From positions 1 through 25,000 of the forward strand of contig VIGQ01001787.1 of assembly GCA_009663005.1 (NCBI GenBank): a DNA stretch of 25,000 nt, written 5' to 3'. Numbering within the stretch: the stretch's first letter is position 1; every line of letters begins with the position of its first letter. Below, piece after piece: positions 17,194-25,000 of the stretch. Source of the DNA: Actinidia chinensis. Taxonomy: Eukaryota; Streptophyta; Magnoliopsida; Ericales; Actinidiaceae. The translations under genes were made by a program, and so were the position numbers. The notes beneath the pieces were generated by a model. The model worked only from the letters and a program-made list of their open reading frames with translations, searched no databases and had not been told where the DNA came from.

Positions 17194-20100
17194 GGCCTTC
17201 GTTCTTCGCCATCGCGTCGCCGCCGTCGCTGGCGGTGGCGAGGGGCGAGTTCGAGTTCCTGGTGAAGAGCGTTCCCGGATCTACAGCGGAGATCCTCTGC
17301 GGGATGAGAAGAGGGGATGTGGTCGAGTTGAGTCAGGTTTTGGGGAGAGGTTTCGATGTGGATCGGATTTCGCCGCCAGAGGACTATTCGACTGTTCTGA
17401 TCTTCGCCACTGGATCTGGAATTAGGTGAGTCTTCTGTTCGAATTTATATTCGTTTTGATTCCCCGTGAATTTGTCTGAATCAATTGCAATAATAACATA
17501 CTAATTCTTTGTATATTACGATGCCTATGAAGACATTCATTCCAATTTTTCAATTTCACATAGAAATTAACCATAAATAAATACAATACTGGATTTGTTG
17601 CAGGTGCACTTCTAAAAAGTAATTTACACCCTTGTTTTTGTATGGTAGAGTTACTAAGGTTGTTGGATAATGGGGTCAGGTTGACGAAGTGCATAGCCCG
17701 GATTTGGTGCGCACCTAAGGCTGTATTTGGATGAAGGATTTGTAGACCGTAGAGAGAAAGAGAAAAATTAGGAGAAAAGATTAAATTTGAGCAGTTGGAT
17801 CATCAACTTTTTCCTTTCCTTTTCCTTCGCTAAGTCCTTGATCAGACATAGCCTTAAAAATGTTGTGGTTTTTTCCTTCGTTAGCAACTAACAACATATC
17901 TTCCCCTGCCAGAACCCCTTCCCTTCACCAAGGATCACTGCCTCCCCCTACTCCTCCCCCACCGTACATAATCACCACCCACATCATTAGCCGCCATGCG
18001 CAATTACCAAAATTGGCAATAACAATGCACAAATCGACATGTACACCATCACTATATTTCTTGATGAGTCAGCAAATTTAGACATAGAGTGGTCGATGAG
18101 AGGGGCAGGGACAAAGAACATGAATTTCTTCCTAAATTATCAGCAGTATAATTGAAGTTGCAGACTGTATCTTGTGCAGCTTTGGAGCGCATCTTCCCAT
18201 TCCCACAAAGGGCAACTAGATTCATGATATGCTTTCCCATAGATTTCTTTCCATTCATCTCTGCAAGCTCATTAGCTGCAGCCCCAGCCTCATAATTATG
18301 GGGTGGGTTGGTTAGTGAGAAGGCATAGGCTAATCATTTTATCCCTTGTGAGTCTGTGACTATTCTATCACACCACATCATTGATTGTGTAGTCATATCC
18401 TCATAGCCTCATAGCCAGGGGTTAAGTATTGTCTAAATCTCTTTTTCTGTTTTGCCGTTGTGGTTATGTTGAAATGGCTAAGCTGGCATCGTTTTCCACA
18501 GAATTTTGTTATTAGTCCATTTTAAGCTACTTACATCATATGTCCAACCTTAATTGGGTAATGCTATCAAACACAAGTAAATTGTGTGCACACGCAATGT
18601 GTGTGCAATATACTTAATTGTCCTTACAGTTACTCAAAAACCAAATACTTTAAATTGTTAGAACCTGCTTGATAGAAACAATTTGGAATAGTAAAAGTAT
18701 ACACATCCTAAAAAACTGAAACCATACCAAAAGGGATTCTCCCTTAATAAATGAGATTAGATTATGTACTTTAACTTCATACGGAATGACCATAAATAAG
18801 GAGTTCATCACTGTTGTTTAATGGTGCGAAATTTCCATTGATGCATCAGGTTGTAAGAATTTTGCATATTGTTAGCATTTTGCCGCTCTAGTTATACTAT
18901 TGGTTAGTCTAGACTTCCAGTGGGAAAAAAAGAAGATAGGTAGGTTGTTTCTCAATTAAAGCTTATGGGAGTTTAAAAAAATGGTTCACTGGGAATTTAA
19001 GGGTGGATGATGAAGAGTACCTTAAATTAAAGATGCTTTGATGCGTGTGGTTCATGCACAATTATGAGATGAAGTTGGTTTCAGCTGGAGGGAGCCTTCT
19101 GTTTGTTTTGCTTGGCAGGAACACAGAAACTTTGACTTCATGAGTTAGAGTGTAAACGTGCCGTGATCGGTGCCATGGAATAAGAAAAATGATGATGTAT
19201 CAAACTATGGTTTACTGGACAGGACAGTGCAGTTGATTCCTCAACTGAGGAGAATCCTCTCCCTTTTCAAATTATAGTTCACTTTTTATCACACTTCTGA
19301 TTTCCTGCACTACCTATTGCTTATTGATTTCCACAATGATTGTCGATTACAATATCCTAAATACGGATCTTTTAAATGCTCTTGTTTTCTTTATTGGGAT
19401 TTGTTTTGGTCCTTTGTGTTTCTGGCTTTGCTTCATAAAAGAACGACTTAAGATAAGCAACATGTCATTGGCTGCTTATATGCACTCCTCTTTTAGTATC
19501 CTTCCATTTTTTGAGTATTATAATGAACTTGAAAATGTGTTCAAGCTTGGTTTGTTAGGCTTTCAAACCGCTCTCAAACAAGCTTCAATTGAGCCCCCTC
19601 ACTGCTTGCGTTTTTGTACTATCTTAGAGTGTATATTAACTTATCGAGATTGATCAAGCTTGGTTTGACAAAATTAAAGAGTTTCAAACTGTATTCAAGC
19701 TTGGTTTGTTTATATAAGAAATGGATCTCGTGTGAGCTTTTAATGAGCCATGCACAAGTGGAGCTTGAGTAGCTTTTTAAAGCTTGTGGTCCATCCCTTG
19801 CTTGGAGGCATGTGGCCATATTTCAGGTCAAACTTTCCTTCAGATGACACATTAAAAAGTCAATATTACTGCCTCTCGTGCCTTTATGCATTTTTTCTTG
19901 GTGATTTCTTTGACGAGCTTCTTTTTTCTTATACCTTATTGCATGCAGCCCAATCCGGTCTTTGATTGAGTCAGGATTCAGCACCAATAAGAGACCTGAT
20001 GTGAGGCTTTATTTTGGGGCTAGAAACCTTCAAAGAATGGGTTATCAGGTTTTGTTTAGGGGCTTGCTTATTGTGTTTCAACTTTCAACTTTCAATGTTC

Positions 20101-22631
20101 ATTTAGCAAATAACTCACCATTTCCAGTTCGGTTATTGTCAGTATTGAAGTTTGCATTTCTGTCTCTCTGATATACTTTTTTAAAATAGGATAGGTTTAG
20201 AGATTGGGAATCTTCGGGTGTTAAAATCGTGCCAGTATTATCACAACCTGATGATAATTGGGCAGGTGAACGTGGTTATGTACAGGTAGGTAGTGGAAGT
20301 CTGTTTGTGCATAAGTTCTGATGTTGCGTTCTCTCCAGAAACAACTTGATGTTTTCCTTTTTTGCAAACATTGCTTTTCAGGCTGCTTTTGCTAGAGCCA
20401 AAAATATTTATAGCCCCCAGGCCATTGGTGCTGTGCTCTGTGGACAGAAACAGATGACCGAGGTTTGTCACATTTTAATACTCTTAAATTTCTTTAGTCT
20501 CGGAGTACTTTACTTATGACCTCCTGGTTACTTTATTTTATCCTTTTAGTTTTTTATGAATCCGGTCCGGTTTTGATTGGGACCAAAGTTGTTAATTCAG
20601 TATGGCCAACGTACCGTTTTGGCAACTGGTAGGGTATGTACCAGTGTACCGTTTCGAATTTATAGCTATATATATTGTAAAAATCTCACATGTATTTTTT
20701 TTGGAGTTAATAGAACTATAAATAATATGACATTTAATTACAGATCACGGTTTTTAAGACAATTCAAACAACAAACCATAAGATTCACTTGAATTGGGGT
20801 TTAGGATTTACCAAAAGAACTCTTTTAAAAATCCAGGATTTGGGAAAATATCAAATATGACTTGTGTACTCGATGAATTCTGGAATTTTATTGGTATAGG
20901 CGGGTACCTTCGGTACAAGCTGGCACATGCTGATATTCCTAGAGAACCGGAGCATAAGGTTGTGTATTCCATTTTTTACTTGGTACGGTATGGGATTGAT
21001 AACTTGATTGCGACTCAAGGCTTACTTTCGCTTGGTTTGGTTATCCGGAGTCTCTATGCTATCAAACTCTGAAAAGTTCTGAATGTTATTGCACTCTTAG
21101 TATTTGCATCCACATGCTTAATGTATATCCTTTTTTGGGTAAAGATATAGTATTGGTCCGTAAAATATGCAATTAGTGCCCCTTTGGTCTCCATTCTTTT
21201 GATTTTGTCAATGTAGGTCTTTAAAGTATCCAATTTGAGTCTAAATGGTCCAATCAATAACAGATGTTAAATTGACTAGTATAAGGGGGCAATTTCGGCA
21301 TTTCGTTAACTTCTTCTACCACAAATTCTTCTTGGCATAGGCACACCTTTGTGCTCCCTTCCCAGTAATGATCCTCTCCCTCCGTCCTCCCCAAGACAAA
21401 ACCATCCACTAAATTAAATAATTCTCAGGAGGCAAAGAGATTTTTTCCTGATCATTCTTGTTCAGAAAATTCAAAAAAACATGTATGGAGATCCTGTTCA
21501 TCAAAGCGGATGTCAAATATAATGCTGTGAAGGGAGGGAGAGACAATTTTGTTTTATATAATGCCTTCTTGCAAACCAGTTAAGGAAGTTGCAGGGTAGG
21601 AATCGATGGGAACTAAAGAGAGCAAAGTGTGGATTTCTTCTATTTTTTTTCTTCCATTATGTTTTTCCCTTTTGGTTTGTGACTCGAACATCCATTTAGC
21701 AGAAAACATATTTAATGAGGTTTTATAATGTGATTGGCGTGGTAAAATTGCTAAAGATTGTAACTGGTAATGCCTGATGGCAGTATAGATGACGTAACTG
21801 GTTTTCTGGCGGTGGATGGTTCGGTAGTAGTTTGAGAGGCGTATGCAAGAAAAATATCCAAGCCTCTGTCCAGCCTGACTGCACCTCTTCCTACCGTCAC
21901 ATATAGTCCTTTGTTAATCCATTTTTGCTTTCATTTTCCGGGGTTGTGATGAACTAGTCACACAAATACTACAGCACACCACATATAGATTCGAATGGTT
22001 CATTTAAGGACCGAATCAACCAAAAATGAAAGAATAGAGACCAAAGCCACAATGACTGGCTGACTGCGTACTTTAGGGACCAAAACTTTATTTTACCTTA
22101 ATGTATGGCTTTCTTATGTGGTTTGTTTCAATTTTGATGTTGGTCAAATTACGGTAGACATACTTGGTTTGTTGGACAAGCTTGGGATCAGAGCATTATA
22201 CATTTAGTAATTACGTGCTTTGCTTTTCCTGAGTGGAGATATATAATCCTTCAAGTAAATTGCATCGTATGTTGTCCATAGAATGAACAACAATGGATAT
22301 AGGATGATGCATAGATGAATGGTCTCACCATCTCAAGACTTTCTAGCTGCTCTTGTAGAATGCTTTGCTTGGCAATCTGTTACGTAGCGTACATAGATCA
22401 GCATTAACTGAGATGAGGAAAGAGAAACTGGTAACATGACTTCTCTATTATTTTGCACTGCGGGGGACTTAGAACCCCCACCCGCACAACCTATCTATCT
22501 ATCTATATACATAATCAAACTTTTATATTTGAATGAGGATTAAAATTTTTCGTAACTGCATCTTGCAGGAAGTTACTTCTCTTCTTGTGGCTGAGGGGGT
22601 TTCAACTGAGAAGATATTAAAGAACTTCTGA
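16959..22631 (+). CDS. FAD/NAD(P)-binding oxidoreductase, pKIWI502-like (five exons)
   Basis: Exons are 16959-17425, 19949-20048, 20190-20285, 20382-20462 and 22569-22631. All junctions are GT-AG, and the exons join in frame to 268 residues ending ILKNF-stop. Intron 1 is phase 2; the rest are phase 0. The protein belongs to the ferredoxin-NADP-reductase-like superfamily and matches plant 'fruit protein pKIWI502'-type proteins. The FAD-binding barrel covers about residues 28-140, with PSFFAIASPPS at 80-90 (the flavin-binding RxYS-equivalent) and GSTAEILCG at 107-115. The NAD(P) domain covers 145-268, with IFATGSGISPIRS at 148-160, VRLYFGARN and GAVLCGQKQM at 237-246. The exact electron partner and substrate are not established. 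The N-terminus is Arg/Ala/Ser-rich with few acidic residues, fitting a plastid or mitochondrial targeting peptide. The start could instead be Met-8 at 16980, which has a better context (TCCATGGC) and gives 261 residues. No frame damage is seen. Confidence 0.93.
17716..17856. mobile_element. Short inverted-repeat element (MITE-like) in intron 1
   Basis: 141 bp. It starts TAAGGCTGTATTTGGATGAA and ends with the imperfect inverse (reading inward from the right end, TAAGGCTATGTCTGATCAAG and then GACTT). The imperfect terminal repeat is about 25 bp. The middle has AGAGAGAAAGAGAAAAATTAGG and TTTTTCCTTTCC tracts. The 'GGCTGT-TTGGAT' ends are typical of small plant DNA transposons. I could not define a target duplication. 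Confidence 0.65.
18064..18330 (-). pseudogene. Antisense coding-like fragment in intron 1
   Basis: On the minus strand an open frame runs from about 18330 to a stop near 18052. Its first half is protein-like in composition: AYAFSLTNPPHNYEAG, then ANELAEMNGKKSMGKH, then IMNLVALCGNGKMRSKAAQD and TVCNFNYTADNLGR. It is gene-like up to about 18120, then becomes Ser/Leu-rich and probably non-coding. I do not recognise the family. It may be an exon captured by a transposon or left by a retrocopy. No start codon, promoter or second exon is identified. Confidence 0.35.
20463..22568 (+). other. Intron 4 of the oxidoreductase gene
   Basis: 2106 bp from GAG|GTTTGT to CTTGCAG|GA. It contains the Mutator-like element at 21127-22096. 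Near 20575-20960 there is AT-rich DNA framed by TACCG/GGTACC words (AACGTACCGTTTTGG, GTGTACCGTTTCG, GGCGGGTACCTTCGGTACAA), probably a decayed DNA transposon. A CTAT microsatellite lies at about 22490-22506. No coding region is supported. Confidence 0.9.
21127..22096. mobile_element. Non-autonomous Mutator-like element in intron 4
   Basis: 970 bp flanked by CTTAATGTAT at 21117-21126 and 22097-22106, a perfect 10-bp direct repeat consistent with a 9-10 bp Mutator-type target duplication. The ends are imperfect inverted repeats of about 90 bp. The left reads GGTAAAGATATAGTATTGGT-CCGTAAAATATGC...TTTGGTCTCCATTCTTT; the right, reversed, reads GGTAAAATAAAGTTTTGGTC-CCTAAAGTACGC...TTTGGTCTCTATTCTTT. 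No transposase frame is present. Ends with 'TTGGTCCCTAAAGTA' are frequent in plant non-autonomous elements. Confidence 0.85.
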
Positions 22632-22960
22632 CAACCCTCACTTGAGATTCATATCGTGTTTTTTATGAGTAGAACTTCTATTGCTTCATTTATTCCATGA
22701 CACTGAGGGTCAATTGTCTCAGCTTGGAAAACAAAAATAAAACCACTTTTGCTGGTCCTGATGCTCGAGTCATTTTTTTAGACTACAGGCTCTACTAAAA
22801 CTGAAGGGAGACATGTTAATACAACATGTTAAATTTTTCCCTTTTTTTGTTTGTATTTTATTCCCGTGTGGGGAAAAGCAGGCATGGGTTATGTATTTGT
22901 TGTTCCTTTTTATAAATTATCCAATTTGAAATAAACTTTGCAACCGACTCAAATAGCGTT
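22632..22960 (+). other. Probable 3' UTR of the oxidoreductase gene
   Basis: T-rich sequence after the stop, with a TTTTATTCC/TTTGT-rich element near 22840-22910 and an AATAAA at 22929-22934 that could serve as the polyadenylation signal. An earlier AAAATAAAA at about 22733 is another candidate. The true cleavage site cannot be fixed from sequence. Confidence 0.5.
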
Positions 22961-23270
22961 GTAATTACTGTTGAAAATTGTTGATCCTTTCATGGACAAG
23001 CGTTGATCATGAGGTTTTGTAATTGCAAAGTACTTGCTGTTCTCACATAATTCTCTTTTATTTCTGCATGCGCCTGTTTATTTTATTTGTAATTTTTACA
23101 GTTAGTATAACTGTGTATTACTTCCCAAATTTGGAATCCAATGAAGTCTTTTACGGATTGCTTTCAGTTTCAGTGTTGTATGAAGGCACAGATCCTGTCC
23201 TATGTACTGAAGCTGTCATGTTCCCGAAGCAACTTAGCTATGGGTTTGGGGTGGTTAATGCAGTCCGGTA
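22961..23270. other. Intergenic stretch, no gene supported
   Basis: Two overlapping plus-strand open frames (23023-23271 and 23141-23410) exist. Neither has a recognisable domain, a splice context or a good start, and they overlap each other in different frames. Otherwise I see nothing here. Confidence 0.5.
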
Positions 23271-23410
23271 GGGCTGTAAACAGACCAAGTTACTCAAGCT
23301 CGACTGAGCCGCTTGATAAGCTTATATTTTACAAAAAAAATGGTTACTCGAGCTTGGCTGATAAAAGCTCGTCCTGCACTTTTGAAGCCGAATTGTTTGG
23401 CTCTACATAG
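23271..23410. mobile_element. Fragment of a GGGCTGTAAAC-type transposon
   Basis: Starts GGGCTGTAAACAGACCAAG and continues with CTCAAGCTCGACTGAGCCGC and CTCGAGCTTGGCTGATAAAAG. The phrase 'GGGCTGTAAACGAGCC...GAGCTCGAGC' is a hallmark of a widespread plant repeat of the DNA-transposon type. The matching other end is not present in a form I can define, so this is probably a truncated copy. Confidence 0.5.
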
Positions 23411-23417
23411 AGCCAGT

Positions 23418-23440
23418 TTTTTTTTGTGTGTGTGTGTATA
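23418..23440. repeat. T run and GT microsatellite
   Basis: A run of nine T's followed by (GT)7 and TATA. A simple low-complexity tract between the transposon fragment and the convergent gene. Confidence 0.7.
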
Positions 23441-23802
23441 TTGCCCTTGGCAGAGTCTTGTGGTTTTATGATTGCTCGAACATCACTAGCAGCTTTAACC
23501 CAAAATGCAGCCATGACTATGCCAATAAAAAACTCGAAACTAGAAAATGACAGTTTAAATTCAATTTCTAGATTCAAAATAACTGTTAGTGAGTCCACAA
23601 ATTTTAAACCGATCACAGGAACATTTTTTCCACAGAGTTATAACATCATGTCGTGTGAACCCATAGACAGAACAAGTGGTACAGTGATGAACAAAATGAA
23701 GTTCCTTCTAAGCATTTGGACAATGATGAACCCCCCACCATTTTCCGCGGCATTTGCCTACTTGCCTGCATCCTCTGGTTGTTGCTTTCCATTTGACAAT
23801 GT

Positions 23803-23811
23803 CACCTGCTG
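23803..23811. repeat. 9-bp target duplication, left
   Basis: CACCTGCTG, identical to 24018-24026 and flanking the 206-bp element between them. Confidence 0.85.
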
Positions 23812-24017
23812 GGATTCGGGGTGCCTGCGGGAGGGGGTGCCTGCTGGGATGCAGTCACCCCAAACGACGTCATTTTGGGTGCGTTTGACCCAAAACGACA
23901 TCGTTTGGTGCAATACATTTTTGGATATAAAACGACGTCGTTTTGGGCCAAAATGCACCAAAAACGGCGTCGTTTTTGGCTCCCTGCAGGGAGCCTCCCC
24001 GCAGCATCCCCAAATCC
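23812..24017. mobile_element. 206-bp MITE with four ACGT-core palindromes
   Basis: The element is bounded by perfect 9-bp direct repeats (CACCTGCTG). Its ends are an imperfect inverted repeat: left GGATTCGGGGTGCCTGCGGG; right, reversed, GGATTTGGGGATGCTGCGGG, followed on both sides by an AGG-rich stretch. A 9-bp duplication and no coding capacity fit a Mutator-type MITE. Inside are four palindromic sites spaced 32-36 bp: AAACGACGTCATTT (about 23862), CAAAACGACATCGTTTGG (23891-23908), AAAACGACGTCGTTTT (23929-23944, perfect) and CCAAAAACGGCGTCGTTTTT (starting 23958). A separate perfect 18-bp palindrome, GGCTCCCTGCAGGGAGCC, lies at 23978-23995. GACGTC is the C-box core of plant bZIP sites. Confidence 0.85.
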
Positions 24018-24026
24018 CACCTGCTG
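24018..24026. repeat. 9-bp target duplication, right
   Basis: CACCTGCTG, identical to 23803-23811. Confidence 0.85.
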
Positions 24027-24225
24027 AGGTTGATCATTCTTCTGTTCCTTCTCATCCAAGTCATGCTGCCCATTGTTGTGATGATGGCGGCGGCGATGGC
24101 CTTGCTGAAGAAGACTGCTTTCGTGCTTGGCTCTTTTATCCAATTCTTCATTGTTTTTGTCAGATGACTTTCCCAAAGATCGGTTCCTACGACCACACCT
24201 GCGGTCAGAATCCAATGACTTCAGG

Positions 24226-24530
24226 TCATGACTATGAGATAGCCAATGACTGCTGCAGTGCTGGGCATGATTTCTGCTTTGACAGCATCACTGCCCTCCT
24301 CACTCAAAGAATCTGAAGCACTAGATTCTGTATGCCTGTGGCGTTTGGGATGCTTTGCACGACTTCTCCTGATTTCATTGTCATCCTCATCACATGAAGA
24401 ATCTGCAATGTGATCGTCTATGACATTTGTGACGCTTTGCATGATTTCTTCTTTTGACTGCACCATCAGAATTCAGAATCGTCACTTGAAGAATCTGAAG
24501 CACTAGAATCTGAACTTGATTCATAAAGCC
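24226..24530 (-). repeat. Internal duplication within the Lys/Ser-rich coding tail
   Basis: Two diverged copies of a coding repeat, one at about 24415-24530 and one at about 24226-24345. On the plus strand both contain GCATGATTTCT-CTTTGAC and AGAATCTGAAGCACTAGA followed by CTGTATGCC/CCTATGCTTTG text. On the protein strand both read as a basic HR-x-ES stretch, then SSASDS, an acidic run, SD(G)AVK and RNHA. This looks like local expansion of a low-complexity Ser/Asp-Lys/His module. Confidence 0.65.
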
Positions 24531-24635
24531 TATGCTTTGTGTTGACCCGCTTCTTTTTCTTCTCTCTGCTTCTGAGTAACTATCACACGCATCACTGCTA
24601 TCATCTATGAAGCTGGAGGATCGTCTTTTTGGTTT

Positions 24636-25000
24636 TCACTTGGATTGCTTCTCTCTCCTCGTCTTGTTGTCACCAGAATCAGAATGGCTGTGTTTCTTGT
24701 GTTTTTTCTGCGACCTCTTGGTTCTCTTTCTGCCATTGTAACTGCACTCACTACCACTATCAGTACCAGACCCTGACACAGACCTCTTGCACTTTGCCGT
24801 TTTCCGTTTCTTGTCCTTGGCTTCGGCATCAGCGTTTGCCTTTGCAGCGGCTTCAAGCTTCTGCTCCCATTTTAAGGGGTCTTCTTTCCTCTCTAAAACT
24901 CTCTTCTTTTTCTCTTCAACAAACTGTATGAACTTCTTGCAGTCCATTTGGATGTAAAAACCAATCCCAAAACTGCGTGGTGGTATGAGGATGCTCAAAA
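24636..25000 (-). CDS. Lys/Ser-rich, probably nuclear protein (partial, runs off window)
   Basis: Open on the minus strand from the window edge to a TGA at 24636-24638. The visible part starts near SFGIGFYIQMDCKKFIQFVE, continues through EEKKKRVLERKEDPLKWEQK and LEAAAKANADAEAKDKKRK (a predicted charged helix or coiled coil), and then becomes SerAsp/Lys-His-rich (SGSGTDSGSE, KRSQKKHKKHSHSDSGDN). No catalytic motif is visible. Such tails are typical of splicing- or chromatin-associated nuclear proteins, but I cannot name the family, so function is left open. An AG at about 24971 on the coding strand (CCACGCAG, then TTTTGGG) could be a splice acceptor, so this may be the last exon. It is convergent with the oxidoreductase gene. 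The in-frame stop is followed by further coding-like text, so the true C-terminus is uncertain. Confidence 0.6.
   Translation of the reverse strand, partial: LSILIPPRSFGIGFYIQMDCKKFIQFVEEKKKRVLERKEDPLKWEQKLEAAAKANADAEAKDKKRKTAKCKRSVSGSGTDSGSECSYNGRKRTKRSQKKHKKHSHSDSGDNKTRREKQSK

Larger units (their letters stand above)
17426..19948 (+). other. Intron 1 of the oxidoreductase gene
   Basis: 2523 bp from AG|GTGAGT to GCATGCAG|CC. It holds the inverted-repeat element at 17716-17856 and the antisense coding-like fragment at 18064-18330. Between about 19520 and 19780 there are repeats of the phrases TTCAAGCTTGGTTTGTT and GAGCTTGAGTAGCTTTTT, of the AAGCTTG/GAGCTTG type common in degraded plant transposons. 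The open frames at 19324-19653 and 19750-19965 have no recognisable domain and are not called. Confidence 0.9.
23758..24640 (-). pseudogene. Broken C-terminal region of the Lys/Ser-rich protein gene
   Basis: Minus-strand continuation of 24636-25000 in shifted frames. After the stop at 24636-24638 the same frame still reads KPKRRSSSFIDDSSDACDSY. A one-base shift near 24565-24575 then gives KHRLYESSSDSSASDSSSDD, ending at a TGA at 24466-24468. Beyond it, 24221-24466 encodes the related SSCDEDDNEIRRSRAKHPKR and HTESSASDSLSEEGSDAV. A further shift near 24250 leads into an Arg/His/Lys-rich tail (RRHHHNNGQHDLDEKEQKND) and then a transposon at 23812-24017. Without that insert the tail would read on to a TAG at 23758-23760. 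Either the gene has decayed, or the consensus has indels and the true stop is one of those listed. Confidence 0.55.

Noticed and set aside
16922..17429. Alternative frames across exon 1 (minus 16922-17212, plus 17048-17425)
   Set aside because: Shadow frames of the GC-rich first exon. The oxidoreductase frame alone shows family motifs and joins downstream exons in frame.
19324..19653. 109-codon hydrophobic frame in intron 1
   Set aside because: Hydrophobic and Cys/Phe-rich because the intron is T-rich. No family motif, and it runs into HindIII-like AAGCTTGG repeats.
20794..21072. 92-codon frame in intron 4
   Set aside because: It is between confirmed splice sites of the oxidoreductase gene, overlaps a degraded GGTACC-type repeat, and has no domain.
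23426..24316. Longest uninterrupted open frame of the window (296 codons, plus strand)
   Set aside because: It crosses the 206-bp transposon with its 9-bp duplications and then runs antisense to the Lys/Ser-rich coding tail. It has no recognisable domain and its start lies in a GT microsatellite, so it is most likely a shadow frame.
1..25000. tRNA, rRNA or other structured RNA genes
   Set aside because: I looked for tRNA box A/B words and rRNA-like conserved text and found none that I could support by reading. The TGGTATCA words are retrotransposon primer sites.

Overview
This is nuclear DNA of a flowering plant, most likely a non-grass species and probably a eudicot. The evidence is a five-exon plant-type oxidoreductase gene with long AT-rich introns, Ty1/copia and Ty3/gypsy LTR retrotransposons, and several short inverted-repeat DNA transposons. 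There is no bacterial gene organisation and I saw no RNA gene. The species cannot be fixed from the sequence alone.

Layout. Positions 1-2150 are AT-rich non-coding DNA with a diverged direct duplication (804-947 and 1575-1723, with a second matching pair further on). Positions 2163-3040 form a fold-back element with arms of about 190 bp, and a smaller GC-rich inverted-repeat element sits inside it. Positions 3247-15134 are a nested retrotransposon: a decayed copia element (LTRs 3247-3484 and 14879-15134) split in its pol region by a gypsy element (7146-14246). The gypsy element has a 2.8-kb 5' LTR, a short degenerate gag/pol and a 5'-truncated 3' LTR. Positions 15166-16122 are a head-to-tail duplication of a unit of about 475 bp. 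An AT-rich tract of weak repeats follows.

Positions 16959-22631 (+) hold the one clearly intact gene. It encodes an FAD/NAD(P)-binding oxidoreductase of the ferredoxin-NADP-reductase-like superfamily, of the plant 'fruit protein pKIWI502' type. All five exons join in frame into a 268-residue protein. Intron 1 carries a 141-bp inverted-repeat element and an antisense coding-like fragment. Intron 4 carries a non-autonomous Mutator-like element of about 970 bp with a clear target duplication.

Positions 23758-25000 (-) hold the 3' part of a second, convergent gene for a Lys/Ser/His-rich and presumably nuclear protein that runs off the right edge. Its reading frame is broken by a stop and frameshifts, and a 206-bp transposon with a 9-bp target duplication lies in its last coding stretch. 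That transposon carries four ACGT-core palindromes about 34 bp apart.

Nothing here is a convincing new multi-gene system. The most interesting points are the layered transposon insertions, the palindrome-bearing element that changes the tail of the right-hand gene, the strong overlapping upstream ATG of the oxidoreductase, and the indel-dominated divergence between repeat copies, which may be a consensus-quality problem rather than biology.
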